64,000 nt of DNA from Apteryx mantelli. Lineage: Eukaryota; Chordata; Aves; Apterygiformes; Apterygidae. The notes beneath the pieces were generated by a model, which worked only from the letters and a program-made list of their open reading frames with translations, ran no database searches and was not told the DNA's origin. The position numbers were made by a program, and so were the translations under genes. Each line of letters begins with the position of its first letter. The first letter of the stretch is position 1. Of this stretch, positions 45,316 through 59,370 are shown piece after piece. Location of the stretch: the NCBI RefSeq assembly GCF_036417845.1, contig NC_089979.1, positions 121,119,415 to 121,183,414 of the forward strand. Reading direction: 5' to 3'.

Positions 45316-48300
45316 ATATTGCAAACCCTTTGGGATATATGAGTTACTAATATCTATCTGGGGTTAGATTTAGTCTAAGGAACCTGATAGTCTTTTGGGA
45401 CTGAAAATTCTAGCAGTTAAAAATTCGGGTATTAGGTGTGGACTGCAGAAAATGATTATATGCTCCTGCCCTTAGAGACAGCTTTAAAGCACCATCTCCT
45501 GAGTGCTTTTAATTTCTATGCATTAAAAAGTAGTTTTTTTTTAATCTGCTTCTAATTAATGAAGTTCAGTTCAAAAAATTGACTTCATTCTTACTTATTT
45601 GATATTTACCTCCATTCTGCTGTAGTACTGTTGAATATTTTAAACTAATGAATTAGTTGAAGGCAATGAGACCAAATTCAAAATACCAAGCCGACTTACT
45701 AGCTCCTCCCACTAAAGTGCACAGATAAGAGATTGTGTTCCTTGTGGACAATTTTCTGAGTTGTATTAATGAAGCACGTTACAGATGTTACTGTAAAAAT
45801 TAACTTTGGCCTCAAATCCCTTATCAATTTCCCTTTATTAAGATTTTGCCAAACACTCTGAATGCTTTCCATAACCAAGGCTTCTGCAGTCAAATTATAA
45901 AAGACAACACCATGAGAGAAAAATATCTAGAGAACTGAAGAGCAGCTATCACATGGAATTGATGGGCATTAAATCCACATTATGCACAAAGGCATGACTG
46001 CCTTTAAGGCCTTCTAGCTGTTGACTTTGATACTGTCAGGCTTCTTCTGCAAGAAAATATATTTAGAATCCTTAGTCAGATAAATGGCAGGAAAGTGAAT
46101 AAACTGTCTGTGGAGTGAGCTTTAGTGTTTTGGAGAAGTAATTTTTGTGGATGAAGCCCTAAACTGAGTCATGAGACACCTGACTTCAGCTGAAGACCAC
46201 GTTTGACTTCCTGCTTGACTTCCTACATGAACTACAGGGTATATCTGAAAACTGCAGTGAAATGCAGAAGATAGCCAAGTTAGCACTGACCAAGCTATTC
46301 CACGTACCACAAACAGTACAACTACACAAACACTGTGCTGTTATAGCCAGTCCTTCAGCAGTATCGGTTATACCACCCTGTGACTGCAGATCACAGTGCA
46401 GAGCTTGCTCTGGTTATGCAGGGCTAAGAACAGCTGCCCAAGAAGCAGAAGGAATGAACGGGGTTGAGGCTCTGTGATACTGTGACTGGACTCTCTCCAG
46501 GACCCAGCCTCGCTAGTTTGTTACTGCTAAAATGTCAGGGTGGATATACCCTTCCCTGCCTGTGCAGAAGTTAGGTCTGTTACCATTGGTGAGATACTTG
46601 ACTAATTTGGTAGATGAGCAGTAAGAAACGTCTGCTCCAGTTGTCAGTTCTTTGCCCTGATCAGGTATTGCTTGCATTTTAACCTAACGTTAAACTTTTC
46701 TGTGATCACCATGCTTCATTTTTAAGCTTAAAACAGAGAATTTTCTGCATAAGATGTCTACAGTACTGTTCAGAAAGCTTTCTCTCCTTTAGATGTCCAG
46801 AACATAAGCCGAGCATAAGTAGATCACCAGATGAGACAACAAAGAACTCTCTCTCCATGGTATACGATTGCATGATTAGAGGCTGCTACTTGAATTTTAT
46901 CTAACTGATTTGTTTCATCTTAGACTATTCTAATTTTCCTGGCTGACTATTACCAGACAATGCTGAATTTCAAGCTAGATTGCTGCTGCTGTCTGATGTT
47001 GCTCTTCAATGCCAAGATCTTTCTAATGGGAGAATGATTTCTGCTTCTGCTCACATGGGTAACACTACATATATATTACAACAGACATTGCATTCATTTA
47101 AATGAAATGTCATATTTAAATTCCGTAGCATACTTCTTTTGCAAATTAAAACCTGAGTTAGTATAAAAATCTTAACTGTAAAAGCAACCTTGTTAGGAAA
47201 GGTTAGACATTTCAGCTGTATTGTTAAAAAACAAACAACCCCCCAGCTCCATAACTGCTGACCTAACTTTCTTCCCAGTTCAGAGATCACATGTGGATCC
47301 AAAGATGTGTGGACACATGGTCTTAAAAGTGCTCCTTTGTTCTTATCTTTACTGCCTTTATGCATAAACACTTCCCCACCTTCCTCAGTGATATATATTT
47401 CAAGGACAGGCAGTAGTGTGTAGGTGGAACTCATATCTGCAAGGCCATTTACTGCTTACATGGAGATATCATATCTTGTGGCACAGAGCTGAAAGACACG
47501 TAGGTCAGAGACCAGAGGGCAGAGGGAGCTCTGTGAGTATTTCAGAGGGAAGAGGCAACAGCTCCTCGTTAAGGGTCATGCCATTTTGTTGTGGGAAGAG
47601 GTAGACCGAACATGCAGCTGGAAGCTGTGGTTTCCCAGCACTCTGTGCCAGAAGCTCCTGATGGTTTTATTTCTTCACATAGTCAGGGATTTGGATAAAC
47701 CTTCAGTCCCTGTGCTTGTTGCTGATGATCAGTCTTGGCCTGGGACCCTTTTCTGCTAAGAAGTATATTGAGTTCTTAGAAGAAAAAGGAATTTGTCTGA
47801 TCCTCAGAACCAAAAAATCTTTCTTTATGTGAACACCAGTCCTGCTGCATTAAGAAATGTCAGTCACATCAACAGTGTGCAACTGCCCTGGAAATTGTGA
47901 CATATCCCACTCTGAAGCTGTCAGGGAAACTGTAACATCTCCTACCCAAGGGAGAAAGGCAGTTAAAGAAATGACTGTTAAAATAGCCAAGGATTTAAGC
48001 AAAGGAGGGGCCCTTCAAACACTAGATCTTCATAGGGTGCTGGCCAGAGGAATGGCTACGGGTGCATATGGGATAGGTCGTCTGAGTAAAATGAAAATCA
48101 TAATAGCTCTTTAACAAGGAACCTGGTTCCTGTAACTCCATTTTCCTAGGAAGAACTCCAGTTAAATGGTAGAAAACTGAACCCCTTGAAGTACAGATAT
48201 ATATAAACTATCCATTTATCTGTGCAGACAGCCATGAAGTAGGGTTAGAGGGCCAAAATGAGCATATGAGATTTGTCTGCTATAAAGCTGTTGTATAGAG

Positions 48301-51300
48301 GTAATTTGTACAGTGTTTGAGACATGTTCTTTTTTTATATCAGTCAACAAATCATGAATAAAAACTAGATGAGAGTAAAGCTCCTGAATCAGCTTTTCAC
48401 TTCTATAGTATTCTGTTCTCTGCTACTAATTTTGCCTCTAATTTTAGAGTAATGCTAGATGCATCTGGCAATGCTAGTCTGACAGCGGTTTCCATTTCTA
48501 GCTGGTAGTACAGGTGTTCTTTTCAGAGGCATACCTGTACTGTTTTGGGCCAGTATGTTGCCTATGACGATAATTTTGCCTGGAAAACTGAAAATCTTAT
48601 TTGGGACACTAATAGAGGATGGTATGGAATGTGGGAAGAAAATATTAGCTTGAGGCAAAGAGCAGATTTATTGTACTGTGCCTCTGTCTTATTATTTGTT
48701 CCTAATCATATCTGTGATTCAGCTGTAGTCTCTACATACACACATGCATATGCATACACACACGGTTGCATTCAAGTTATCAGTCTCCAAAAGTCCCAGT
48801 GATCTGCCCTGCAAGGAATTATAAATTGTTTTGCTGTGATGTATAGGAACATCTGATGCTTGCTTGCACTGCTTCAGACTCTGACATCTCTGATATGTAA
48901 AACATGTTGCCTTCCATTGCGTTTGTCACTCAGGGAACAAGGGGCTGCCTTTAATATTCTTTTGCTGGATAAACAGAGCCAGCTGCTCAGATCTGTGCCA
49001 TTCCTGAACCCCAGTGAACATGAGGCTTTGGAATATCAAACATGAATCTTCTCTGTTTCAGAGGAGTACCTTGTGCAATCCCAAAATTAATATTCTCCTT
49101 ATGTCTTTCATAAGAATCACAAGTTAATTAGCCAATGCATAATTCAGTGGATAAATTCTGAGTGCTGAAAAACATGCATTTTCTGCCATAGTGCCTTAGA
49201 GATCCATTTGAGTTTAGAATTTCTTTGCTGGACACATATAAGTGTGAAAGTGGGTGTATTTTGTGCTGCAAACAGTAAGCAAAAGCAACGTATGAACAAA
49301 AAGATCTAATTTGGTTAATATGACTTTCCCATTTCAGCCTTTTATGTTCTACAGTAACACAGCATTTAACTACATTCAATTAGTTGATTTGTCACCTCTT
49401 TGCAACGTAACGACAAAAATGTACAGTCCCACAAACTGCTCATGTTATTAGAATTATTTCTCAGGACGAACATTTAAATAACGAGAAGAAAAGCAAGCAT
49501 AGATCTCTTGTCAGTGTTTCAATTATATCAGATATTCTGTATTAGATTAGATAAGATTACATGTGGACCTCAGTGATTTGGTTAAGTCCCTTTAAATTAA
49601 TATAGAGTTTGCTCATAGTTGATCCAAGCAGTCTTCTTTTCAGAAAATTTTAGAGAGATATACATTGGGTTTTCAGTTTTGTCCATTAATTGTGCTGCAT
49701 GTAAATTGTCAGTCACCCTGAGCACTGTTCTTCCTATGGGATTTCCAGCATAAAATGTCTAGTTTAAACCTGAAAATGACAGCGCAAGTGCATACTTGCG
49801 GTATTATACATAACAGTGATGATTTGATTGAATTGTTTCATTCTTACTTGGAGCTGCAGAAGGTTGATTGTGTTACAGTGAAGGAAACAGAAATGAACTG
49901 TATGAGGCATAAATACTGAGGGAGGAGACGGTGAAGAAGCACACTGGACTAGTGCACTACCTGGTTAGAAGAATATTGTTAAGATGACCTACTTTACTTT
50001 TCTGCTGCATGCCAGATTGAAAAGTCCATGGGTCAATAATATTTTTAAACCTGCTTTGTTTTGATCCTATAACTAAAAAAAGTTTCTGTGCTATTATTTT
50101 TTTTTCTTTTCAAGGACAGTGTCCTTCCTGACCATAGAATTATAGCAGAGCATCTGTGATGTGTCCCACTATCACAGAAATTGCTACTGTAAGCTTTTCT
50201 GCAATAACAGCAGCCTTCCACATGGTCAGCTCCTCACCCCTGCAAAGGGACAAGCCCCATTTAGGAAATACTGCTGACTGAGACAGTTAAGCATCCTGGA
50301 AATATGGGGAATTGCTGTTACTGTTGTGGCTGTAAAAAATGTAAGTGGGATTCTTCCTGTAAATATGAGATATCCCTACACGCAGGTGGGGGAAAAGAAA
50401 GCAGGAATGTGAAGGAATGAGTATGTTTGAAGTGCTGCCCCTTTCTTAACCACTCACAATTGAAACATTTGTGATTGCACCTGGGATGTGAGCCCTTTCC
50501 CCCATTGATTAAATGGGACCCATCCAACAGTCTGATGCTGCTCACAGCCACTCTGTAGCCGTTTTCAATTTCTTGTAGCCTATTTGGTGTTAGTTCAATG
50601 CACGTCTCAAAGCACCAGCTCTGCCTGTGATTGCTTTTCAGACAAGATTTCTGTTCTATCAGACGGAAAAGAGGGGTCTCCAGGAGATAAGGGGGAACTA
50701 AATCACATCAGTGGTTGTCTGCTAGACACTTTTCCATGTGCCTTTTATCCACACCAAGCCCTGTGTACATTTCACATCAGCTGTCTTCATATTTGTGATT
50801 GGTAATTTGAAGTAACAAACCTTTGTTTGTGTTGCTAAACACCAAACTGGGTAAGGCATCCAACCCATTGTTCCTTGACCCTCTTTTGAAATCTGCATAA
50901 TACAGAATGACCCACTTTGCTTTGCAGCAATTGTGTTGCTAACTTCCCCTTACACACTTCAAAAGGTGTAGCTGCCTGGGCCATTACAGCACCTTGGCAA
51001 GCCAGGGTGGTCAGAGGAGAATGTGAGGACCAGAAGTTAAAGCACAGCTTGATGGTGTTGCCTGGCCAGTCTCTGACTTTCTGGTGAAGAGTTTATATAT
51101 TTTTAAGAGTAGGTCCTCTCTTCTTCCCTCCTCCTCCTCTTGGCATGCCCTGTGGTTTACAATCTACTGCAATTACATTTCTGGTTCTTGGCTTAAGCTT
51201 CACAACGGATGAACTCAGCAGGTTTTTCTAGCATCTAAGCCAGCTTTTTGAATGTGATGGAGTTAACCAATTTTCAACCACTGCAGCGAACCAGATCAGA

Positions 51301-51342
51301 CACTGTGTCTCTGTTCTTTCTCAGTCTGGGAATATAAACACT

Positions 51343-51439
51343 CATACCATACCACACCATACCACACCATACCACACCATGCCACGCCATGCCATGCCAT
51401 GCCATACCATACCATACCCTACCATACCATACCATACCG
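51343..51439. repeat. interrupted pentanucleotide microsatellite (CCATA and variants)
   Basis: About 19 units of 5 bp in ordered variant blocks: alternating CCATA and CCACA first, then CCATG/CCACG, then pure CCATA. The minus strand reads (TGGTA)n-like. Confidence 0.92.
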
Positions 51440-53728
51440 TTTCATATCTGTGTGAATGTAACTGGTCAGCAATATTGGTTGATATATTGAGGACAGGGAA
51501 AATAGAAGCATAGCACTTCACCATTTCAGGCAGTGTTTGAGGAGAAAGCTGAGGAAATTTTGTTGTTAATCTCCCAGGAGGGACAGAATTTCTCAGGAAA
51601 GCCCAGTCAGATAATGATGGATCCTTTTTTTTTGCAGATCCTAGGAAAATGTGTGAAATGAAGGCATCCGGATGAATAAAGAAGTACCACAGGCTGAAAA
51701 GATAGGCCTCCTTCACAGTCTTTTTGAAAAGTATAGCTGTATAGCCAACACGTTTTTGACTGAAATGTCAAAAGTTTAAGTGTTTAGTGACTGTAAATGA
51801 GATGAGATGATACGGATTTGTCTGCTTCCACTTCACATTCCTTGCCTCTGACTAATGTTGAGTTTCTCTCTCTGTGTAGATACAGCTTTAAGGTCTATTG
51901 CTGGGCACTTATTTCTTTGTATTAAGGCAAGTCACTGCAGTGCTTCCTAGCTCATGTTTGGCTGCAATTTGGAAATGTCTTTGCTTCAGTGGGCTATTTT
52001 ATCTGTATTCATCATTGTTTCAAAGTCTTTTTTCTCTTTGTTTATTGATCCTATTAGCATATTTTTACAGCTGAAAACCATCAAACAATTACTGTGTGGA
52101 GTTCAGGATATAATTACTGTGCTTTGGAAGTGGTCTCCTTCCTTACTGAATTTCAATACAGTATTTGTCCTTGTTTTTGAAGCATCAGCCAACTGGTAAT
52201 TTGGCAATCCCTGTATTGCATTTCTAATTGGGTGATAGCATAACGGCCACATAGCTAGTTTTTATTTGCCACTGGGATGATTTTCAAGTTTCTCAACAGC
52301 TACTAACTCAAACTTTCTCTCTCGAGAGTGGAAAGAACTAATCCAAGTTGTGAGTAAACATAATTTTCATTAAACAAATAGCAGGTTGGTTCTCCCCCTC
52401 ATAAGCCTGTGAATAGTAGCTACCTACAGCACTTCTGTAACATTCTCACATGAGATTCTGAAAAGTTTTTCAACTGGTAATTAAATTAAGATTGTCACAT
52501 TCCCATCACATGTGCATCAACCCCAGTTTACTCACAAGGAAATCGAGGTAAAGAGAAGAGATGACTTGTTCATAATATCCCAGGAGGTGAGTGAAAGAGA
52601 TGGGATTTCAAAGCCAGATCTCTTGGCTCTTGGTCCCTCCTCTTAATCACAAAACCTGTCCTGTGGAAGCCAGTCTACTTTTTCTACTTTTTGTCCTTTT
52701 GAAGTTACCCATCCTGTCATAGTCTGTGAAAATAACTTCTGTGTATTCAGTCCTTTGATGACTGATCCTGCAGCAGGCAGAGGTATATTTAGATAATATT
52801 GGGATATATCTGTTTTATGGTTATTGTAGAATAATTAAGATGAGATACTTATGATTACTTCTTGCCCATTATGTAATTTTAGTTGTTTATATTGACTGTC
52901 ACACTAGATGATTGATTAGTTTGGACCCATTAAACACTGTTACATTGCTAGTTTCATCCCACCGAGCAGTTACTACTCTGAAATTATTAGAGGATACTGC
53001 TAAATTAGTAAAGCAGAAACTGACACAGAAATTCACATGCCTTTGTTATTGAATCAGGGTACAAATGCAGAACAACAGGCTGGAGATAGGTCCTGCTACC
53101 TGGGCCCACATCACAATTTTATTTATCCTTTGGCAGAACAAGATGACCTACTGTCAGTAAGTATCCTGGGGGAGAAGTCTGAAAAAATTATTCCTTGAAC
53201 ATGGCTTTTGTATCTCATATTGTCTGCTTATACATAATGTTTTTCCCAAGCATTCCTTGCTCATAGTTGGATACAGCAGTAAAATCTCTAGTTTGTATCA
53301 AGCTTTTTGAATCTCTCATTTACATATATTTCAAAACTACATCAGCATTTATGATAATAATACTGTGGTGAAACGGTTATTAACCTTTTTCAGCAGCTTA
53401 TGAAATGGCTGGGTATCCAAACAGCTCCCATTCCCTGGCTATACTTTCCAGACTGACAAGATAGCAAAATCTTTATGCTCTGTCCTCCCATTAACACAAA
53501 CCCACCATGGTTGTGCCTGGCAAAGCTGAACAAATGGATCTAATCATCACAGCCACAATTCATTCTTTTGCCCCACGGAGCACAGTTCCAATTCACTGGG
53601 CCTCTCAGAGATCCTATATTCATCAGTTTGTCTTACTGAAAACTCAAATCTGATCAACAGTTGTCTATAAAGCAGCAGAGGGTGTTTCTGCTTTATCTGA
53701 TCTTGTGGTTTTTTTGGTTGGTTTTTGT

Positions 53729-53766
53729 TTTATATATATATATACATGTGTATCTATACGTATATA
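53729..53766. repeat. TA-rich simple repeat
   Basis: (TA)7 followed by alternating purine-pyrimidine ACATGTGTATCTATACGTAT. Confidence 0.8.
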
Positions 53767-56155
53767 CTTTTGTGAAAGTTTTGTGTGGAGTTTGCTGTTC
53801 CAGGATGTATGCATCCCCTCATCTCCTCTCACTGTTTTCAAAGACTTTGTACTTTTCTGCCCTATATGAAGTGTATTTTGTGTCTGCCTCTTTCAAATAC
53901 TCCTTTTTACTTTTACCTCCTCTCTCTTTTTCATTGTTTCATTATGTTCTGTTCCGGAAGAGATATTATGTAAGTATTACAGAGAATGAGGAACTACAGC
54001 CAGATTAATAACTAGTAGTGAGATGCATTATTGTGAAATAGCATGTATCAAAAATCAGGAAGCAAACTCCACAATCAGAGCTACATTAACAAAGGTCTTG
54101 TAAAGACTAGTAACAAGTTTTGTTGGTCTAGTCTTGAGTCATTCCTACGTGACTGTACAACACAGATTGTTGTTTGCTGTTATTACTGCTTTTTGTCTCT
54201 TTGCAGTGGATTTAATGTTGAAAGGGATAACATTCTGGAAATGCTTCTTCCTGTTTGTGGATGAATTCTGGAGAATAAAATCAAGGTAGAATAAAAATGG
54301 GACATGGAGAAAGGTTGGGACTGTGTAAGAGAAAAAGGCACTAAGGAGAGATGATGACAAAAGTATTATACTGACGGGAGTTTGTTTATTTCTACAGAGC
54401 ATAGTTAACCTGTGGAAAACTTTGCTGCCAAAAAGTATCTCCAATGACAACAATTTCATACAAGTCAAAAAAGGATTAAGCATTAACACTGATTACTGGA
54501 AAATCTTCATTTACATGAAACAGAACAAAATTATATATACATGAAAACTGTTACACATTGGGCTATAAACTAATTAAAAAGAGATACAAAGAAGTTTTAA
54601 GAGTGAGCAGGTTGCTTCCAAATTATCCTCCTTCTCTTCTTACATATTTTCCCCAAAGGACATATTTCTCTTCAAGGTTTCTTGACTAGACAGATAGCTA
54701 TTTTTTTGTGCAGTATTTTTGGAACAATTGATCCTATGTTTCGGCTGATTTACTCTTCATCGAAAATGTCAGTGACAACATGTGTTGGCGTCTCCAGCTT
54801 GCAATGCTCTATTAGCATGAGTTAAAAAGAATGCCCATTTAATTTCTGCAGGCAACTTTATCTTGAATATTTTAAAGGTTCCATTTTTTCTTTTCGTACT
54901 TATGGATTTTGTTATCTCCACTAAAATGCCAGTTAGTAACAGCAAGACCTATAGAGGTCATTGACTGCTTAGCTTCAATAACATTCAGCAGTGACGAGAT
55001 ACCACTCATCATTTTTACAAAAAAAATACATCAAGAGGAAATGCCTGATGGAGGGAAAAGGAGAGAAAGATTAGTGACGCTAACGACTGAGAATGTATTA
55101 AGTATTTATGGATGACATTTATGCTCTCCTAATTAAGTAAGAGCTTTGCTTGCTCTATCAGCACTCATTCAGAAACACACTGGTTGACCACATTGAATCA
55201 TCCTAGGGCACACAAGCCAGGAAAATGGATCAGCTTAATGCTGAGAAGGCCTATTTCATATGGCAATAGTATCCTAACTGGCAATACTCAGAAACTGAAG
55301 CAACTCTTTTGCTACTACTAATTAACTCTTCCTCTTTCTATGCAGTGATGCAATTTGTCCAAACTTCTGTTGTGAATACATCTAAGAATATGTTTCTCGT
55401 AGTTCATACCAGAAAAGATCATTCGTGGCATTCTCCTATTGCCAGCCAGGTTTGAACTTCTGACACCAGGGGGAATCCTTCCCTCTCCTCTCCTTGGTTT
55501 GCAGGAATTCCATTTTTCTAGTCTGTTGCTCCTTTTTGACCTCTAAGGTGAGGGCTTTCCCAGCAGTGGAACCCAAGAAACATTGTGTGGGATTTTGACC
55601 TATGCAATTACAGTTTCTTTAATTCAGCTGGCCCAGACCTCTGGTAGGTTTTGGTGGAAGTTTGGACCCTGGACAATCAGGTTTTGAAACACAGTTTCTT
55701 TATCAAAACCAGAAATTCTGTAATTCCTACCAATTCTCACCAAGGCTCCCAAACTCCCTGCAACTTCTGTGGCTTTCAGACACTTGGGCAGGGCTGGAGC
55801 TGAAAACCAAATGGACTTCCAGAACTTAATCCCAGATCAGTAGCAAGGAGCTTGAAACCCCTGACATCTTCAGCCAGAGCTGAGGTTTACAGAGCCTGTA
55901 GACTAAGCTTTTGGAGCAGCAACCATTAGCAGTTCTTGCTGGGCTGGCTGCTTTGAGTAATGGATCTGGAGAGCATGGGGATCTCCAAAGCTGGGCCATT
56001 CTATCTCGTGGTGTGTCCCAGGACAGTGACTATGAGAGTACTGAAGCCCATTGCATAGACATAAAGCCAGAGAATCCCACTTTTGATTTGCTAAAAGCCT
56101 ACTGGCTAAACATGGCAGTTTCACCAAAGCATTATTTCTTAAATGAAACTTTATT

Positions 56156-56710
56156 TCACACGCACAAAAAACTTTTCAACCATTTCTTTTGTGGAGGGGA
56201 CTGCTGGTGACACATGATGAGGCTCCCAACATCTTTGACAGTAATCAGAGTGGCAGTGTCTGACAGAGTGAGGAGAAAGATGAGAAGGAGGGTGCAAGGT
56301 GACCAGTCCTGCTTTTTTTGCAAAGAACTAGAGTGCAACAGATATTTCCAATAGTTGATCTGTATCTTTCCTTTAGTGATGTTTTCTACACAGATCTTTC
56401 CTGGTTGAGTTCTAACATTCTGTGTCATTCCAGAATCTTTGTACATAGGATATGTATGTATAATCTCATGTCCACGTTTAATGCCAAAATCTGGCCAGGG
56501 AAGTTCAGCGTTAGAACATGTGTTTATATGGTATCTGAATTTGGCTCGTAACACATTACAATCACTTCCCCTCAAGAAATAGCTGGTGGAAGACTCTGAC
56601 TCTTTGTTCTGCTCTACCACCATTTCACTTTTTGATGTTAAAATACTCAGGCAAGATGTTTCATTTGAATATCTATGGCAGAAATTACTAGTGTTGTTCT
56701 TCCCTAGCAT
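56156..56710 (-). other. 184-codon open frame of unknown nature
   Basis: One uninterrupted ATG frame in non-GC-rich sequence. It has no signal peptide at the start and one hydrophobic stretch (SPCTLLLIFLLTL, about residue 140). There are several NxS/T sites and scattered Cys. No family recognised. It may be a chance frame, a retrocopy remnant or a large exon. Codon use gives no clear signal. Confidence 0.2.
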
Positions 56711-58184
56711 TTGCTTGACAAATTAATTACCAAGACAGTTTTGTGCCGCCTGTGCGTTTGCAAGTCTGTAGAAGGTGGCAGCTGAGGGTTCAGCTTGCGT
56801 AAATTAATTACAGGTGCAACTGACCTTGTGTGAAAGTGGCTGTGGCACATATAAGATTAAGAGCCATTGTATTATGCTGTCACTAGGAAGCACCTGCTCT
56901 TTGTATTTCTGATCAGTCAGTGTAATGAGCTGGATTGTATCTACTTTAAGAGTATGATATCTTACTCTGGAGAGGGGGAGAGCAAGAGAAGGGAGGTAGT
57001 TTTGGAAGAGACTGTGCCCCAGGTGCCTCCACTACCTGATGCAGATGTGGAGATGGGGACATCCTCCAACTTTGCTCCCATAGGGTAAATGGCACTCTGG
57101 CGATGCCAGGATTGGCCTGAATCAGCTGCAGTGGGATGGAGGTGCTACATGGAGTTACGCTCCCTTTTCCCTCTAGGTGACGTGCACCTATTGGTGGTAT
57201 CAGTGAAACCCATTTAGCTTCCCTGATCTGCCACATAGGAAGGGGCAGTCTTTTAATCAATGCAGATGAGGCAGGGAGAGGACATGGTATAGGTCAAGAC
57301 TGGCCTCAGTTCAGAGAGACATCTGCTTAACTATATTCACATGCTTCAAATTGTCCAGATAATTCGGTGCTTTCTTGAACTAGGACTATCATTCATCTAC
57401 TGGTGTCTCAGAAAAAGTTTGGAAATTGTTACACATATAGTTTCCCTGCTGTTCTGCTTTTTATCTTGGGAAAATTTGCATGGATACTTTTTTTCTGAAG
57501 AATCCATCATCTCCCTCTGCTTATTCCTCAGCTGAAAGAATTATCTGTCTGTGAGATCAGTTAGTTGCTGCAGGAATTGTGGTTTAGGGAATAAATGAAA
57601 GGATCAGACACTTCTCAAAGAATAAATAGCTTTTAAAATTTCAGATGTCGTTGGCAAAAAATACATGTATATTGTCCAAAAAAAAAAAGTTTTCTGAGTG
57701 TAGCAGTGCCTTCTAAGTGTTACCTGGGGCAAAATTATAAATACAGACATCAAAATTATAGCATTCATAAACTTTTATAGTAAGACCTGAAGTGCTGAGC
57801 ACTGCTGATGCAAAGTACCAGTGGCCCGTTGCAGGGCTGATGCTTTATGGATAACTTTGGAAAATACTGTAGACTGGATTTGATCTGTAGCTATATCAAT
57901 GTAAATTGAAGTAAGGGTAGCCTTGCCCTGGAGACAGTGGCAACGGTAGCTCATTGGGTTACTTTGGAGTGGTGGTGAGATGTGAAGTGAGAAACTGATC
58001 CTTCGTGTATAAACAACTCCACACAGTTTTTCCTATTCTTTCTTCTCAGTTTAAGGAAGTTGTCTTCTCCTTTCAGTCATTTTTCTTCTCTCTAAATCTT
58101 CCTTCCTCAAATGAGCATGACACCAATGTCACGATGCTGAGAGTGTTTCTAGATCTCTGCTGGGGAGGGCATGTTGACATAGCT

Positions 58185-58760
58185 GCCCAGAATCGCTGGG
58201 GTTGGAAGGGACCTCTGGGGGGTCTCTAGTCCAGTCAAGTGTTGAATATCTCCAAGGATGGAGATTCCACAACCTCTCTGGGCCCCTGTTCCAGTGTTTG
58301 ACCACCCTCACAGTAAAAACTTTTTACTTATATCTAATGGAAATTTCCTAAGTTCCAGCTTGTGGGTGTTGCCTCTCATCCTCCTGCTGTGCACATCTAG
58401 AGAGACTGATTTTGTCTTCTCTGCACCCTTCCATTAGGTAGTTGCAGGCAGCAGTGAGGTCTCCCTGAGGCTGGATGAACCTCTCTCTCTCAGCCTCCTG
58501 TCATACGTCTTGTGCTCCAGCCCCTGAGCAGCTTGGTGACCCGTCACTGGACTCACTGCAGTATGTCTATGTCTTTCTTGTATTGGCGAGCCCAAAACTA
58601 GGCACGTACTCCAGATGCAACCTCACAAGTGCCTAACAGAGGGAAAGGACCACTTCCTTGAACCTGCTGACTACTCTGGTACTGATACAGCCCAGGACGT
58701 AGTTGGCCTTCTTTGCTCCAAGGACACACTGCTGATGGCAGTACAGACCTGTTTTCCTCG
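58185..58760 (-). mobile_element. avian-type CR1 LINE 3' end
   Basis: The plus strand carries the complement of the CR1 tail: GGGTTGGAAGGGACCTCTGG, TCTAGTCCAGTC, CCACAACCTCTCTGGGC, GTTCCAGTGTTTGACCACCC and AGCCCAGGACGTAGTTGGCC, all in consensus order as I remember it. The element is 5' truncated; its 3' end is at the left. It is the best-preserved CR1 in the window. Confidence 0.9.
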
Positions 58761-59370
58761 CTCACCTTTGCTGGAGGATAGCAGCCCTGTAGCAGAGGTC
58801 CCTGAACAGGCAGCATGGGCCCTCCCACCAACCCCAGCCCTGGACTGGCATGTGACGATAACTTCAGAGAGCTGGGAGGAGAGGAGGGTATGGTAGCCCA
58901 TTCAACAGCCCAGTGCATTACCAAAGCCTGGAACAATAATGTGCTGCTCATCTTTACCTCTGAGGTTTTGCATAGCTCTACTGCTGCCCACTTTCTATCA
59001 GGGACAGAGGGCACCAACAGACCTTGCTGTCCCTGCCAACCCCCTGGGCCTTCCCCACCCTGCCCAACCCAGGCCCCCATTTCAGCCCATCTCGAGGCCG
59101 TCCATCCCTGCCCCATGACACCATAGTGGTGCCAGGCTCCAGTCCCACCACAGCCCTTCTGAGCCTGACTCCAACCTGCAGGTGACTGCCTGGCCCAGCC
59201 TCGGCCCATCCCTGTCCCCATTGCCAGTGCCCAATGCCCAGGGCTGGGCTGCCTCCAGCTGCCCTGCTCCCATGCTGGTGGTGAAGCCCTGCTCTGCTGG
59301 CTCAGGGATACCCCTCAGGTCCTGGCCCCCAGGGAGCCGTTGGCCCATGTGGCATCTTGATGTTTTCCAT
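58761..59370. other. GC-rich block next to CR1
   Basis: C/G-rich sequence unlike its surroundings, with long frames on both strands (207 codons on minus) caused by the scarcity of stop codons. No domain recognised. It may be an unrecognised retroelement or LTR, or a GC-rich relic. Confidence 0.4.

Larger units (their letters stand above)
45316..58184. other. gene-free region between CR1 copies
   Basis: No recognised exon. Notable items are a pentamer microsatellite (51343-51439), a TA tract (53729-53766), a tiny Cys-rich start followed by a donor (50304-50340) and an unexplained 184-codon minus-strand frame (56156-56710). Confidence 0.55.

Noticed and set aside
51342-51716. 124-codon minus-strand frame with WYGMV repeats
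   Set aside because: Its C-terminal half is translated microsatellite, and the rest has no recognised motif.
58598-59221. 207-codon minus-strand frame, the longest in the window
   Set aside because: It spans the CR1 end and a GC-rich block with few stop codons, opposite and alternative frames are also open, and no domain is visible.
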